Of a stretch of DNA of 36,372 bases, positions 24,028-32,835 are shown piece after piece. The DNA comes from Candidatus Thermochlorobacter aerophilus (lineage in GTDB: Bacteria > Bacteroidota > Chlorobiia > Chlorobiales > Thermochlorobacteraceae). How positions within the stretch are numbered: the first letter of the stretch is position 1; each line of letters begins with the position of its first letter. Position numbers and translations under genes: made by a program. Under the pieces are notes generated by a model, which was not told the DNA's origin, made no database searches, and saw only the letters and a list, made by a program, of their open reading frames with translations. The stretch lies in the NCBI GenBank assembly GCA_002794105.1, contig PHFL01000028.1, forward strand, positions 3,629-40,000. The letters run 5' to 3'.

Positions 24028-24909
24028 ATGCAACACTATGACATTGCAGCTGAACTAGCTGCTACTCGAGTCAAACGCGGTCTAACACTGTTTGACATTA
24101 GCCATAAAACTAAAATCCGAGTCGAGCATCTACAAAAGCTTGAAAGTGGCTGCTATGATTTCCTCCCACGCTTTTATGTTCGCCAAATTGTTCGCATGTA
24201 TGCCGAAGCCCTTGGTCTTCCTGCTGACACCATAAATCTCTACCTTCGTGAGCTTGATAGTCAGCAGCCTCTCAATAGCAACGCTGACTTGCAGTCATCA
24301 GACCACACGAAAAAAACTTCCTCACTGCTCTCTGAAGCGCAGTTGGAGCAACTGGCTAAAATTTTTTCACCTATGCGTCTGGCTCTTGTTATCGGCACTT
24401 TATTGTCAATTGCAGTTAGTGTTAGCATCTATCTGAAGATTGTGCCGAATGATGTTGAAGTTGTTCGTAGAACTGGTTCTTCTGCTAGCACTTCTAGTAA
24501 GCTTGAGTCTGCCCCTGAATCAGCCAAGCCTGATGTTAAGCATCAGCCAACTGCGTTGATTCCTACAATTGACGCAGTTTCATCTATTACCTCTTCTGCT
24601 GCTACTGTACCAAATGGGGCGACCTCTCCAGCTGCAACGGCAAATCGGCGGAAACTCACTCTCATCGTGCGTGCCAAGTCAGATTGCTGGGTAGGTGTAG
24701 TAGCCGACGAACACAAAGTTCAAGAAGCCTACTTGCGCGCTAATGAAAGTTCTCGTTTCGAGGCTGACAGTCTAGTTAAGCTAACCATAGGCAAAGCAGA
24801 AGTCGCTGAAGTCTGGCTCAATGGCAAGTCAATTGAGTTGCCTAAGCGTGCAGGTGTTGTCTCCAACCTTCGTTTTTCTCTCAAAGATGTCTTAGAGATG
24901 TCTCAATAA
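24028..24909 (+). CDS. RodZ-like HTH membrane protein
   Basis: This 293-residue protein has the RodZ plan. An N-terminal helix-turn-helix of the HTH_25 type spans about 5-75 (AAELAATRVKRGLTLFDIS, then KLESGCYDFLPRFYVRQIVR), with the characteristic aromatic-rich helix. A single membrane helix follows at about 117-137 (MRLALVIGTLLSIAVSVSIYL). Next comes a Ser/Ala/Thr/Pro-rich linker, then a C-terminal DUF4115 beta-domain (210-285: LTLIVRAKSDCWVGVVAD, LTIGKAEVAEVWLNG). RodZ links MreB filaments to the periplasmic elongation machinery, of which RodA (at 3351) is the polymerase. Some HTH_25/DUF4115 proteins are not functional RodZ, so this is a family-level call. It has its own promoter and strong ribosome-binding site. 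Confidence 0.85.
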   Translation: MQHYDIAAELAATRVKRGLTLFDISHKTKIRVEHLQKLESGCYDFLPRFYVRQIVRMYAEALGLPADTINLYLRELDSQQPLNSNADLQSSDHTKKTSSLLSEAQLEQLAKIFSPMRLALVIGTLLSIAVSVSIYLKIVPNDVEVVRRTGSSASTSSKLESAPESAKPDVKHQPTALIPTIDAVSSITSSAATVPNGATSPAATANRRKLTLIVRAKSDCWVGVVADEHKVQEAYLRANESSRFEADSLVKLTIGKAEVAEVWLNGKSIELPKRAGVVSNLRFSLKDVLEMSQ

Positions 24910-24955
24910 TTTTCTGCATTGTATCCTTGCCTCTCTGCCTGAACTGCTACTGTTG

Positions 24956-25411
24956 TCAGCGCAAGACCTTGAGCATGAGCCATGTTAGCAGCACGCTGCG
25001 CAGACTCCACAAAATCGTGCGTATCCAATTTGTCGTCACCAGCGCTTGATGCACCTTTTCATCAAACCCAGTACTCAACAACGTGTGCTTTGGCACCTGA
25101 ATAAACATTGTGGATAGCCATATCACCCCGAGCATCGCTGCACCCACGAACGCTTCGAGCGCTGAGACTGCACTTGGTCGCTCATAACAGAGATAAAGCG
25201 CTGTTATCAGTTCAACCAACATTGGGACCAGCACAACTGCTGTCGTAAGATTTGTGTGCAGTGCCTCGTATTCGCGAAATGATGCAAGACCTACACGGCT
25301 GAAAAGCGGGTAATGCACAATCTGCACATACCAAATGACTCCAGTCATGAATAGTGTTGCCACAAAGTTGAGCAGCAGCATAAGAGTTGAGAGTGGCAAA
25401 GGCGATAGCAT
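24956..25411 (-). CDS. Small four-helix membrane protein, function unknown
   Basis: From the ATG at 25411 the product is 151 residues; a TTG at 25456 would add 15 basic residues and is less likely. Four hydrophobic helices are visible: STLMLLLNFVATLFMTGVIW, LTTAVVLVPMLVELITALYL, VGAAMLGVIWLSTMFIQVP and SLRSVLLTWLMLKVL. Conserved-looking polar residues occur near them (WYVQIVHYPLF, YEALHTNLT, TTNWIRT). The arrangement resembles uncharacterised proteins related to DUF1772, but I cannot assign it firmly. It converges with the RodZ-like gene and diverges from the next membrane-protein gene. Confidence 0.7.
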   Translation of the reverse strand: MLSPLPLSTLMLLLNFVATLFMTGVIWYVQIVHYPLFSRVGLASFREYEALHTNLTTAVVLVPMLVELITALYLCYERPSAVSALEAFVGAAMLGVIWLSTMFIQVPKHTLLSTGFDEKVHQALVTTNWIRTILWSLRSVLLTWLMLKVLR

Positions 25412-25472
25412 AGTTTTGACTGTCTTTCTATAGCTTGACTTCGGAACTCTATGCAAGAAGCCTTGCGTTCCC

Positions 25473-25480
25473 TATTTTTG
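25473..25480 (+). promoter_or_regulatory. Candidate -7 element of the 25531 gene
   Basis: TATTTTTG matches TAnnTTTG exactly, 51 nt before the ATG at 25531, in the 119-nt divergent gap. No TTTG is found at the expected distance upstream. Confidence 0.3.
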
Positions 25481-25530
25481 TGGTGGAGAGAAGTACATCT
25501 ATTTAATTCTCAAACAGCAAGGCAAAAGTT

Positions 25531-26070
25531 ATGACAAAGGGTTTCACAACTTCGGCGCGGGAAAACCGCCTCAGCCTGTGGGTTAGCGTCAGTTTCCTTT
25601 GGGGCACAATTTTCTACATTTCCTCTATCCTCATATTAGGTGTCATTAGCGATTATAGCGGTGGCTATTTCCATCCTGCTCTTTCAGACAGCGTAAAAGC
25701 CTATGTGTTTTATGCTTTATTGATTTTCGTAGTGGCAATCGGCGGATACTTTGGCAATAAGCTCTATGACCCAACCGGCGAAAAACGCCAGCAGCGTATC
25801 AACGCTGTAACAGCAGGTATGAGAGAGCAAGTGTTTGTCTCATTTGTGGGCAGTATTGCCACAAGCTTTGTTTTCGGCTTGATGACAGCATTAGCTTTCT
25901 GGTTTTCACATCTGACCTTCAACATCGCATTTGACATGCCACTGCATACCGTACTTATTGGCTCGCTAGCTAATATCCTTGCAGGGATTGTAGGTTCGTT
26001 GTTGACTGGATTGGTCTTCTTGGTCCTAAAGGCTACTGGTAGATTTCCAACTAGCGAAGTTGCATCATAA
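25531..26070 (+). CDS. Membrane protein of unknown function
   Basis: The 179-residue product has four membrane helices: LWGTIFYISSILILGVISDY, AYVFYALLIFVVAIGGYFG, FVGSIATSFVFGLMTALAFW and SLANILAGIVGSLLTGLVFL. A cytoplasmic loop rich in Lys/Arg separates helices two and three. I recognise no family motif. The ATG start follows AAGGCAAAAG. It begins a plus-strand series (SPFH protein, LptF/G permease, yraN, rmlA-type gene) with gaps of 34-84 nt between the first members, so it may share their transcript. Confidence 0.7.
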   Translation: MTKGFTTSARENRLSLWVSVSFLWGTIFYISSILILGVISDYSGGYFHPALSDSVKAYVFYALLIFVVAIGGYFGNKLYDPTGEKRQQRINAVTAGMREQVFVSFVGSIATSFVFGLMTALAFWFSHLTFNIAFDMPLHTVLIGSLANILAGIVGSLLTGLVFLVLKATGRFPTSEVAS

Positions 26071-26136
26071 ATTCATTACAAATTTGTCTCAAACTGTTAT
26101 TTTTTGCGCTGCTCAAAGCCTAAAAAACAATCACAA

Positions 26137-27045
26137 ATGACTTCATTAATTGTTCTCGGTATCATCTTAATCATTGTGGGTTTTGTTGCAGCTGGTACCA
26201 GTCCTAACTTTCAGCGTTTTTCCGCATTGTTTCGTCTCGGCGGTTTAGGGGTACTTATTCTTGGCATCCTATCAAAATCTATTGTTCAGATTGATGGCGG
26301 GACGGTAGGGGTTAAGCGCCTATTTGGTGAAATTCAAAGCGACATCCTGACGGAAGGTCTGCGCTTTATTAACCCACTGATGGATGTTGTTCGTTTCGAC
26401 ATCAAGACGCAAAACTATACGATGTCTGGGGCGAACGATGAAGCTGGACGCACAACAGATGATGCTATGCGCGTCCTTAGTGCTGACGGTTTGGAAGTTG
26501 TTCTTGATGTGACTGTCCTATACAGGGTTATTCCAAGTGAAGCGCCCCGTCTTTTGCGAGAAGTTGGTGTCGATTACCGCGAAAAAATCGTTCGCCCAAT
26601 TATCCGCACAGCTATTCGTGATAATGCTGTCTATTACAATGCAGTCGATCTCTACTCGGCAAAGCGCGATGAATTCCAAATTCGCATTGTGGAAAAAATC
26701 CGGAAAGATTTTGAACAGCGCGGCTTGTTCTTAGAGCAAGTTCTTGTGCGCAACATCGCCCTGCCTCCTTCAGTGAAAGCGGCTATAGAGGCTAAAATTA
26801 ATGCCGAGCAAGAGGCACAGAAAATGCAGTTTATCTTGCTCAAAGAGCAACGCGAAGCCGAACGCAAGCGCGTCGAAGCGCAGGGGATTTCTGATTATCA
26901 GAGAATTATTAGCAGCACTTTAACAGACAAGCAATTGCAATACGAACAAATCAAAGCCATGCAAGAGTTAGTCAAATCGCCCAACTCCAAGGTCATTTTT
27001 ATGGGCAAAGGTGTAGGTGCCTCCGTCCTTATTGGTGATAAGTAG
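26137..27045 (+). CDS. SPFH/prohibitin family membrane protein
   Basis: From the ATG at 26137 the protein is 302 residues; a TTG at 26104 would add 11 polar residues and is less likely. Two hydrophobic segments (SLIVLGIILIIVGFVAAGTS and LFRLGGLGVLILGILSKSIV) anchor it. The prohibitin/band-7 domain follows, with IDGGTVGVKRLFGEIQ, LTEGLRFINPLMDVVRFDI and FEQRGLFLEQVLVRNIALPP. A charged coiled coil (EQEAQKMQFILLKEQREAER onward) precedes a short C-terminal KVIFMGKG segment. Prohibitin-like proteins form large membrane scaffolds and often modulate FtsH-type proteases. No FtsH or NfeD gene adjoins it. The distinctive IALPPSVKAAIEAKI block supports the prohibitin subgroup. Confidence 0.9.
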   Translation: MTSLIVLGIILIIVGFVAAGTSPNFQRFSALFRLGGLGVLILGILSKSIVQIDGGTVGVKRLFGEIQSDILTEGLRFINPLMDVVRFDIKTQNYTMSGANDEAGRTTDDAMRVLSADGLEVVLDVTVLYRVIPSEAPRLLREVGVDYREKIVRPIIRTAIRDNAVYYNAVDLYSAKRDEFQIRIVEKIRKDFEQRGLFLEQVLVRNIALPPSVKAAIEAKINAEQEAQKMQFILLKEQREAERKRVEAQGISDYQRIISSTLTDKQLQYEQIKAMQELVKSPNSKVIFMGKGVGASVLIGDK

Positions 27046-27129
27046 TACTTTGCAGACCCTTATCTACCATTTCACACTTCTCAAGCATTTAGGTGCCTCT
27101 TTTTCAGAACAACGCAGACCCAAGCTACC

Positions 27130-28254
27130 ATGCGCTCTCTGCTTGCACGACTATCTCCCCCTTTCAATAGTGTGAAAATTCTTGACCGATACATCTTTTG
27201 GCAGTATGCCTCTGCATTCCTTTTTGGCATGGTGGCTTTTCTTGCCCTTTTCATCCTAATCGATGTGATTGAAAAAATCGATTACTACATCGACCGCAAG
27301 GCTACATTCACAGCTGTCGTAGGCTATTACATTTATGCTTTGCCTGAAAACATCAAGCTTACTGCTCCTATCAGTGCGCTGTTAGCTGCGCTTTTTGTCA
27401 CTGGCAATCTTTCTAAGTACACTGAGCTTACCGCCATGAAGGCCGGGGGCATCAGTCTGTATCGCATTCTCGTACCTTTCTTTGCTGTTGCCGCTATTAT
27501 CACGCTTGTTGATTTTTTATTTTCAGGATGGGTTGTTCCTTACACGACACGCCTCAAACAAAAGTTTGAATCCGTTCAACTCGGTAAAACATTTTGGACA
27601 GGTGGCAGTCGCAGCAACTTCAACATTCTCGACAGCCCTCACCGTCTGGTTAGCATTGGCTACTTTGATGATGTACAGAACATCTGCTACAATGTCAGCG
27701 TGCAGGAATTTTCACATCCATTCATGTATTGGCGCATTGATGCCAAACAAATGATATACGATAGTGTTCAGCATCGTTGGATTTTGCAAGATGCTGTCTG
27801 CCGTCAGCTTATCACTGAGCCCGAATATTTTTCTTTTGAGAAAACGGTTGATACTCTTACCTTTTCATTTACACTGCGTGACTTGCGCGAAAACACATCG
27901 GCTTTGGACTTACTTACGCTGCCTGACCATCGCGCATTTATTGAAAAACGTCAGCGCGGCGGTTTTGAGGCTGTCGAAGAAGCACTGGTGAAATACCACA
28001 GCAAAATTGCTTTTCCCGCCGCCTGTTTAATTGTGGTGCTTATTGGTGTGCCACTGTCTGCAACTAAAAAGCGTAGCGGTCTGGCGCTGGAAGCCGGAAT
28101 TAGTATTCTCGTTGGGTTTATTTACCTCGGCTTACAGCAAACATTTGCCACCTTAGGCTATAAAGGCGAAATTCCCCCTTGGCTTGCAGCGTGGTTTCCA
28201 AATTTACTCTTTCTTGCTATTGGGTTAGGAATGCTATGGAAAGCTCAAAAGTAA
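27130..28254 (+). CDS. LptF/LptG family permease (LPS export)
   Basis: This 374-residue inner-membrane protein has the YjgP/YjgQ layout: three N-terminal helices (first near DRYIFWQYASAFLFGMVAFL), a periplasmic beta-jellyroll of about 150 residues, and three C-terminal helices. Conserved blocks include NIKLTAPISALLAALFVTGNL, ELTAMKAGGISLYRI and VVPYTTRLKQ, with IGVPLSATKKRSGLALEAGI near the C-terminus. With LptB ATPase and LptC it extracts lipopolysaccharide toward the outer membrane. LptF and LptG cannot be told apart from this sequence alone. It overlaps yraN by 19 nt, so they are translationally linked. Confidence 0.9.
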   Translation: MRSLLARLSPPFNSVKILDRYIFWQYASAFLFGMVAFLALFILIDVIEKIDYYIDRKATFTAVVGYYIYALPENIKLTAPISALLAALFVTGNLSKYTELTAMKAGGISLYRILVPFFAVAAIITLVDFLFSGWVVPYTTRLKQKFESVQLGKTFWTGGSRSNFNILDSPHRLVSIGYFDDVQNICYNVSVQEFSHPFMYWRIDAKQMIYDSVQHRWILQDAVCRQLITEPEYFSFEKTVDTLTFSFTLRDLRENTSALDLLTLPDHRAFIEKRQRGGFEAVEEALVKYHSKIAFPAACLIVVLIGVPLSATKKRSGLALEAGISILVGFIYLGLQQTFATLGYKGEIPPWLAAWFPNLLFLAIGLGMLWKAQK

Positions 28255-28616
28255 GTTGTTATAATCAGGTCGTTGGTCGCTCTGGCGAAAAGTATGCCGT
28301 AGAGTTTCTCAGGGCTCGTGGATTTGAAATTCTGGCACGAAACTATCGATGCGGCAAAAACGAAGTTGACATCGTTGCGCAACACGGAAAAGTTATTTCC
28401 TTTATCGAAGTAAAAACTCGACGCACCAGCGATTTTGGTCATCCAGCTGAAGCGGTTACACGCTCCAAGCAGCGTGAAATTGCAAAAGTTGCAGAGTACT
28501 ACATTTGCACGAAGGGCTCTGCAGATGTTTCATATCGTTTCGATGTTGTAGTTGTTTTTCTTGGCGGTCCGCAGCCTGTTGTTGAGCTAATTGAAGATGC
28601 TTTTAGAATCTTTTGA
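28236..28616 (+). CDS. yraN: YraN family (UPF0102) nuclease-like protein
   Basis: The ATG at 28236, inside the last 19 nt of the permease gene and preceded by TAGGA, gives 126 residues, the normal size for the family. The conserved core is GRSGEKYAVEFLRARGFEIL, NYRCGKNEVDIVAQHGKVISFIEVKTR and a C-terminal YRFDVVVV strand. E-x-D-x(n)-E-V-K is the endonuclease-like (Holliday-junction-resolvase fold) active-site pattern; biochemical function is not established. A longer in-frame start at 28179 lies within the permease gene and is unlikely. Confidence 0.93.
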   Translation: MESSKVSCYNQVVGRSGEKYAVEFLRARGFEILARNYRCGKNEVDIVAQHGKVISFIEVKTRRTSDFGHPAEAVTRSKQREIAKVAEYYICTKGSADVSYRFDVVVVFLGGPQPVVELIEDAFRIF

Positions 28617-28650
28617 TGCTGTTCCTAACTCATTGCCTTGAGCTCTACCC

Positions 28651-29715
28651 ATGAAAGCACTCATTACATCAGGCGGGCATGGAACGCGCCTGCGCCCCAT
28701 TACATACACGCAGAACAAGCATCTCATTCCAATCGCTAATAAACCAATGCTACACTATGCCATTGAGGCAGTTGCTGCCGCTGGCATCAAGGAAGTAGGC
28801 ATTGTGACCAATGCGCAAAGTAAAGATGTTGAAGAAGCTATTGGCACTGGCGACGCCTTCGGCGTGAAAATTACTTACATTCCACAAGAGGCGCCGCTGG
28901 GGTTAGCCCACGCTATCAAAATTTCCGAAGACTTTATCAAACGCGAGCCCTTCATTTTTTATTTGGGCGATAATATGCTGGTCGGTGGGGTCAAGCGATT
29001 CATTGACGAGTTTCATTCCCAGCGGTCTAATTGTCATCTTACGCTTGCCAAAGTCAAAGACCCTCACCGCTTTGGTGTGCCAGAGCTCAAGGGTCAGCGT
29101 ATCGTCTCCATTGAGGAAAAGCCCAAAGTTCCAAAATCCAACTATGCTGTTGCTGGCATCTACATCTACGATGAGTGCATCTTTGAAGCGGTTCATGCCA
29201 TTTCGCCCAGCGCGCGCGGCGAACTTGAAATTTCTGACGCCCATCAGTATTTGATTGACAAGAACTACCGCATCACCTACTCGGAAATTACAGGTTGGTG
29301 GAAAGATACAGGTCAGCCATATGACTTGCTTGAAGCCAATCGGCTGGTGCTGGAAAATCAAGACACTTGCATTGAAGGCGAAGTAGATATGGACTCAACC
29401 GTAACGGGCAGAGTAGTCATCGGTCGTGGCACAAAGATTCAAAACAGTGTGCTGCGCGGACCGTGCATCATCGGAAAAAATTGCCTTATCAAGGATAGCT
29501 ACATCGGACCTTTCACATCCATTTACGACGATTGCTTTATTAAAAAGTCAGAAATTGAGTTTAGCATTGTGCTGAAGAATTGTCGCATTGAAGATGTGGG
29601 CATTCGTATTGAGGAAAGCCTTTTGGGCAATAATGTGCAAATCGTAAACTCTACAAAAAAGCCTAAAACCAATCGTTTCATGCTGGGTGACCAATCTCGC
29701 GTGGAAGTAGTTTAA
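28651..29715 (+). CDS. rmlA: Glucose-1-phosphate thymidylyltransferase, long form
   Basis: This 354-residue enzyme makes a dNDP-sugar from dNTP and sugar-1-phosphate. The nucleotidyltransferase domain (1-235) has the signature GGHGTRLRPIT (8-18), NKHLIPIANKPM, the metal-binding Asp in FYLGDNM, EKPKVPKSNYAVAGIY and TGWWKDTGQPYDL. A C-terminal left-handed beta-helix of hexapeptide-like repeats follows (VVIGRGTKIQNSVLRGPCII, GKNCLIKDSYIGPF), which is the rmlA_long subgroup. That subgroup feeds deoxysugar synthesis; no rmlB/C/D partners are adjacent, so dTDP-glucose is the likely but unproven product. It starts 34 nt after yraN and probably closes that operon. Confidence 0.9.
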   Translation: MKALITSGGHGTRLRPITYTQNKHLIPIANKPMLHYAIEAVAAAGIKEVGIVTNAQSKDVEEAIGTGDAFGVKITYIPQEAPLGLAHAIKISEDFIKREPFIFYLGDNMLVGGVKRFIDEFHSQRSNCHLTLAKVKDPHRFGVPELKGQRIVSIEEKPKVPKSNYAVAGIYIYDECIFEAVHAISPSARGELEISDAHQYLIDKNYRITYSEITGWWKDTGQPYDLLEANRLVLENQDTCIEGEVDMDSTVTGRVVIGRGTKIQNSVLRGPCIIGKNCLIKDSYIGPFTSIYDDCFIKKSEIEFSIVLKNCRIEDVGIRIEESLLGNNVQIVNSTKKPKTNRFMLGDQSRVEVV

Positions 29716-29778
29716 TCGCTCCCACACACCCGCATTTGCCATCAATAGGAACTTTCGCAAGTTTGTTTTAACAAAGCA

Positions 29779-30157
29779 TTGGGGATACGCTTGCTCACCA
29801 TTTGGAGCGTCGTTAATCGCACCCAAGCTCAACAGCAACGCGCTTTAGACGGCTTTCGCAAGAAGCATTACAAGGTCTTGGTGGCTACCGATATTGCCGC
29901 ACGTGGTTTGGATATTGACGGCATTTCACATGTCATTAACTTCGATATGCCCACCTTTGCTGAAGACTATGTGCATCGCATCGGACGAACAGGACGCGCC
30001 TTTTGCAACGGGTGATGCGATTACTTTTGTTTCTCCAGATAAGCTACGCTATTTCCGCCGCATTTGTCAATACATCGGAATCGGACGGCGATTTGAACTG
30101 CGTCAATATCCGCAGTTTGAGCTTAGAAATGCTGAGATAGAAAAATTTGCAAAGTAA
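29779..30157 (+). pseudogene. Remnant of a DEAD-box RNA helicase (RhlE-like), truncated and frameshifted
   Basis: Only the last part of a helicase remains. The first frame gives [20 protein letters not shown], motif V ([20 protein letters not shown]) and motif VI (HRIGRTGRA), then stops at 30013. Homology resumes one frame over as [20 protein letters not shown] and runs to TAA at 30155-30157. The run TTTT at 30001-30004 has one T more than the frame needs, so a single-base insertion explains the break. The Q motif, Walker A, DEAD and SAT motifs are all missing upstream; homology begins near 29810 and no open frame reaches back past 29779. It cannot encode a working helicase. The frameshift alone could be a sequencing error, the missing N-terminus could not. 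Confidence 0.85.
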
Positions 30158-30361
30158 TGACTTTGGGTAAGTCAAAAAAATAATAATTGCGAGAAGTACC
30201 GAAACTATCTAAAAGCTAACATTTTTATCGCATAATCAACAAATTTCACCATCTTTGACGAACAAACTCAACCAACTTCGCCAACCAACGCACACAAAGC
30301 CAATATTAAAAGCTCTTCAGCTTACGGCATTGATTGCAGAAAGTCATTCTTCAGTGGAGAT
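30158..30361. other. Noncoding stretch between helicase remnant and PAP2 gene
   Basis: This stretch is AT-rich at its left end (a run of A and AATAATAA near 30174-30187). A small inverted repeat, GACTT/AAGTC (30159-30173), is followed by A rather than T, so it is no terminator for the plus strand. I see no ORF, RNA gene or repeat that I can support. Confidence 0.4.
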
Positions 30362-30994
30362 TTACTTCTCGCTTGTCGCGGCTTGCTTTTGAGGTTTCTT
30401 GGGCATTGTCAAGTTTTTCAGTGGTGGGCTAAGGTAGTTTTTCCAGACAAATACCACGCATAGATAGGTCAGCGTGCCTGCGCCTACTCCAATGCCCCAT
30501 CCTGCCAGCACATCCAGCGGATAATGCACCCCTACATAGACACGCGAGTAGCCAGATAGGAATGAAAATACGACCAATCCCCATGCTACACTCCTATCGG
30601 GCAGACTGGATTTTGAAAGAAATATCCACATCACCGTTGCAACTGCGGCAGTATTTGCGGCGTGCGACGACGCAAACGAGAATGAGTGCGTTTGGTCTAA
30701 TAGCAATCGTACATGACCAAGTTCAAAGCAGGGGCGAGTTCGTTGCACCAGCGGTTTGAGCAGGCCTGATGCCGTTTGGTCTGCTACGGCAATTGCCAGC
30801 AGGCACAGCGCAAGTGGTAGCACACTTTCTCTGCGGCGCGTGAAGATGATGTAGAGCGATGCAAATGCCGCCACCACCCACGAGCGCTTGAAGTCTGTTA
30901 CAAAAAGCATGAGGGTATCGAGATAAGGCTGTCCTATACCTTCATTGATGAGTCGAAATAGCCAGACATCAAACTGATAGAGTGCATCGAGCAT
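30362..30994 (-). CDS. PAP2 superfamily lipid phosphatase
   Basis: This 210-residue membrane protein of about six helices carries the three acid-phosphatase motifs: KPLVQRTRP (K-x6-R-P), SFASSHAAN (the PSGH-type motif with Ser for Gly), and SRVYVGVHYPLDVLAG (S-R-x5-H-x4-D type). PAP2 proteins dephosphorylate lipid phosphates, such as undecaprenyl pyrophosphate or phosphatidic acid, on the outer face of the inner membrane. The short length and lack of extra domains fit the BacA-independent undecaprenyl pyrophosphatase/PgpB-like class, but the substrate is open. It starts 41 nt after yidC on the same strand. Confidence 0.88.
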   Translation of the reverse strand: MLDALYQFDVWLFRLINEGIGQPYLDTLMLFVTDFKRSWVVAAFASLYIIFTRRRESVLPLALCLLAIAVADQTASGLLKPLVQRTRPCFELGHVRLLLDQTHSFSFASSHAANTAAVATVMWIFLSKSSLPDRSVAWGLVVFSFLSGYSRVYVGVHYPLDVLAGWGIGVGAGTLTYLCVVFVWKNYLSPPLKNLTMPKKPQKQAATSEK

Positions 30995-31035
30995 GATTCT
31001 CTAACTTAGTGTGCAACAACACTGCTGAACTTCAC

Positions 31036-32823
31036 TTAGCTGACTTTGGCTTTTTTCTTCGGATTCTTTTTAACAGTGCCTTGCGCCGCTTTTGATGCTG
31101 GTGCTAGCTTAGAGCCTACTGGTGTTGGGTTACGCTTTGCCTGCCAGTTGACATACAGCTGCTGAATAATGCTAAACACATTAAACATTAGGTAATATAG
31201 CCCTAGCCCTGACGGCATGTTGTTGAAGAAAAGCAAGAGCATGAGCGGCAGGATGAAGTTAAAGACCTTGGTTTGCTCTGATGGTGCAGCGCTTGGTGTC
31301 AGTTTTTGCTGGAGGTAGGTGGTAATGGCCATCAGAATTGGGAATACGGCAACATGTGAGCCGTAAAGCGGAATATTGAAGGGTAAGGTGATAATGGCGT
31401 CAACGGTCGACAAATCGGTTGCCCAAAGAAAACTTTCTTGCCGCAACTGAATTGAGGAACGAATCACATAGAACATGGCAAAAAGCAGCGGCATTTGTAA
31501 TAATACGGGGAGGCAACCGCTTAATGGATTGACACCGGCTTCTCTATAAATTTTACTCAATTCGCCTTGTAGCTTGACAGGGTCATCTGCGTATTTCTTC
31601 TGCACTTCTTGAATTTGCGGTTGCAGTTGCGCCATTTTTTTCATGGAGTTTGTCGAAGCTACTGTCAGCGGATAGGTGACCAGCTTGATAAGCAGCGCAA
31701 AGATGATGATAATCAAGCCATAATTAGGAATAAAGCGCTCGAGCAGATTGAACACAGGCAAGATAATCCATTCTGCAAACGGGCGCGTGATCCATTCCCA
31801 ACCAAAGTCCATTGTTTTTTCCAGACTTGAGCCGGCTTCGCGCACCAAGACATAATCGAGCGGACCGATGTAGAGCGTAAAGCCGTTTTGCACCACATCT
31901 CGATTGAGCGGCAATCTTTGCTTGAGTGCCACAGTGTAATCTTCGAAGACATGTTTATCATCTTTGACGATGCGTCGTCCTTGCAAGTAAGCCCCTTCGG
32001 CATCTTCATCGGCGATAATGGCGGCAAGGAAATACTTGCTTTGCACAGATACCCACTTTGTTGCCCCATCAGGCTGCAACTTGAACTCCTTGTCTTTGCT
32101 ATCTGCATCTAATTTTTCCAACGAGCCATTGAAGTAAGCATGTGCATATGAGCTATTGGCTTCCTCCAGTTCATCTTTTTCGGAATGAGCCAATCCGCCA
32201 TTCCAAGAAATCTGGTAACTAACGCCTCGCACCAATTGACTGACGCCTGCCAGCTCGGTTTGGTAACGGATTTGGTATGAGTTGCCTGTAAAGATGTAGG
32301 TGATTTTGATACGCTTGCCATTTTCGAGCTCCACTTCAAAAGGAATGGTTGCCGATTGGGCGCCACTGAGCTTGAAGGTGCGCTCTTGTACTTTTGGCGT
32401 GAAGTATAGTTCGTTGGTATTGACCACGGACTGGCGCGCATCAGTTGTCTCAAACAGTAAAGAGAGTGCCCCATCCTTGGCGGTGATGAGGTCGAAGGGC
32501 TTTCGTTCCCAATCCAGATATTTTTTCTGCACGAATGAAATCAGTGTAGCACCTTTGCTGGAGAGCTTTGCTGTGAAAAGGTCTGTTTCTACCGTAATGG
32601 TGTCAGCAGTGCCTTCCATTACTCGGGCAAACTCTCCAACCCTCTGCATCGCCAGACTTTTCTGCGACAAGGCTTTTTCCACAGAGTCGGCGTATGCTAA
32701 TGCCGCAGAATCGAGTGCCTTTGGTTTTGGCGTTTTCGGCGGCGGTGTTGGTGTCAGCAACTGAAACCACACGATAAGGATAAGTCCAATCAGTAAAAAA
32801 CCGATGAGTGTGTTTCTATCCAT
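31036..32823 (-). CDS. yidC: Membrane protein insertase YidC
   Basis: YidC inserts and folds inner-membrane proteins, alone or with SecYEG. The 595 residues have an N-terminal helix (NTLIGFLLIGLILIVWFQLL) and a proline/lysine linker. A large periplasmic beta-supersandwich (about 60-330) follows, and then the Oxa1 core from about 370. Diagnostic segments of the core are NYGLIIIIFALLIKLVTYPL, KMAQLQPQIQEVQKKYADDP, REAGVNPLSGCLPVLLQMPL and NMPSGLGLYYLMFNVFSIIQ. The tail is basic (KKNPKKKAKVS), usual for ribosome contact. Length is typical of Gram-negative YidC. It lies 12 nt after yidD. Confidence 0.97.
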   Translation of the reverse strand: MDRNTLIGFLLIGLILIVWFQLLTPTPPPKTPKPKALDSAALAYADSVEKALSQKSLAMQRVGEFARVMEGTADTITVETDLFTAKLSSKGATLISFVQKKYLDWERKPFDLITAKDGALSLLFETTDARQSVVNTNELYFTPKVQERTFKLSGAQSATIPFEVELENGKRIKITYIFTGNSYQIRYQTELAGVSQLVRGVSYQISWNGGLAHSEKDELEEANSSYAHAYFNGSLEKLDADSKDKEFKLQPDGATKWVSVQSKYFLAAIIADEDAEGAYLQGRRIVKDDKHVFEDYTVALKQRLPLNRDVVQNGFTLYIGPLDYVLVREAGSSLEKTMDFGWEWITRPFAEWIILPVFNLLERFIPNYGLIIIIFALLIKLVTYPLTVASTNSMKKMAQLQPQIQEVQKKYADDPVKLQGELSKIYREAGVNPLSGCLPVLLQMPLLFAMFYVIRSSIQLRQESFLWATDLSTVDAIITLPFNIPLYGSHVAVFPILMAITTYLQQKLTPSAAPSEQTKVFNFILPLMLLLFFNNMPSGLGLYYLMFNVFSIIQQLYVNWQAKRNPTPVGSKLAPASKAAQGTVKKNPKKKAKVS

Positions 32824-32835
32824 TGTTTATTGCTA

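Noticed and set aside
28179..28235. Longer yraN start within the permease gene
   Set aside because: The added residues are not part of the YraN core; the ATG at 28236 gives the normal family length and has TAGGA upstream.
30159..30173. GACTT/AAGTC hairpin after the helicase remnant, as a terminator
   Set aside because: The stem has only five pairs and is followed by A on the plus strand, not T; on the minus strand the T-run lies on the wrong side.
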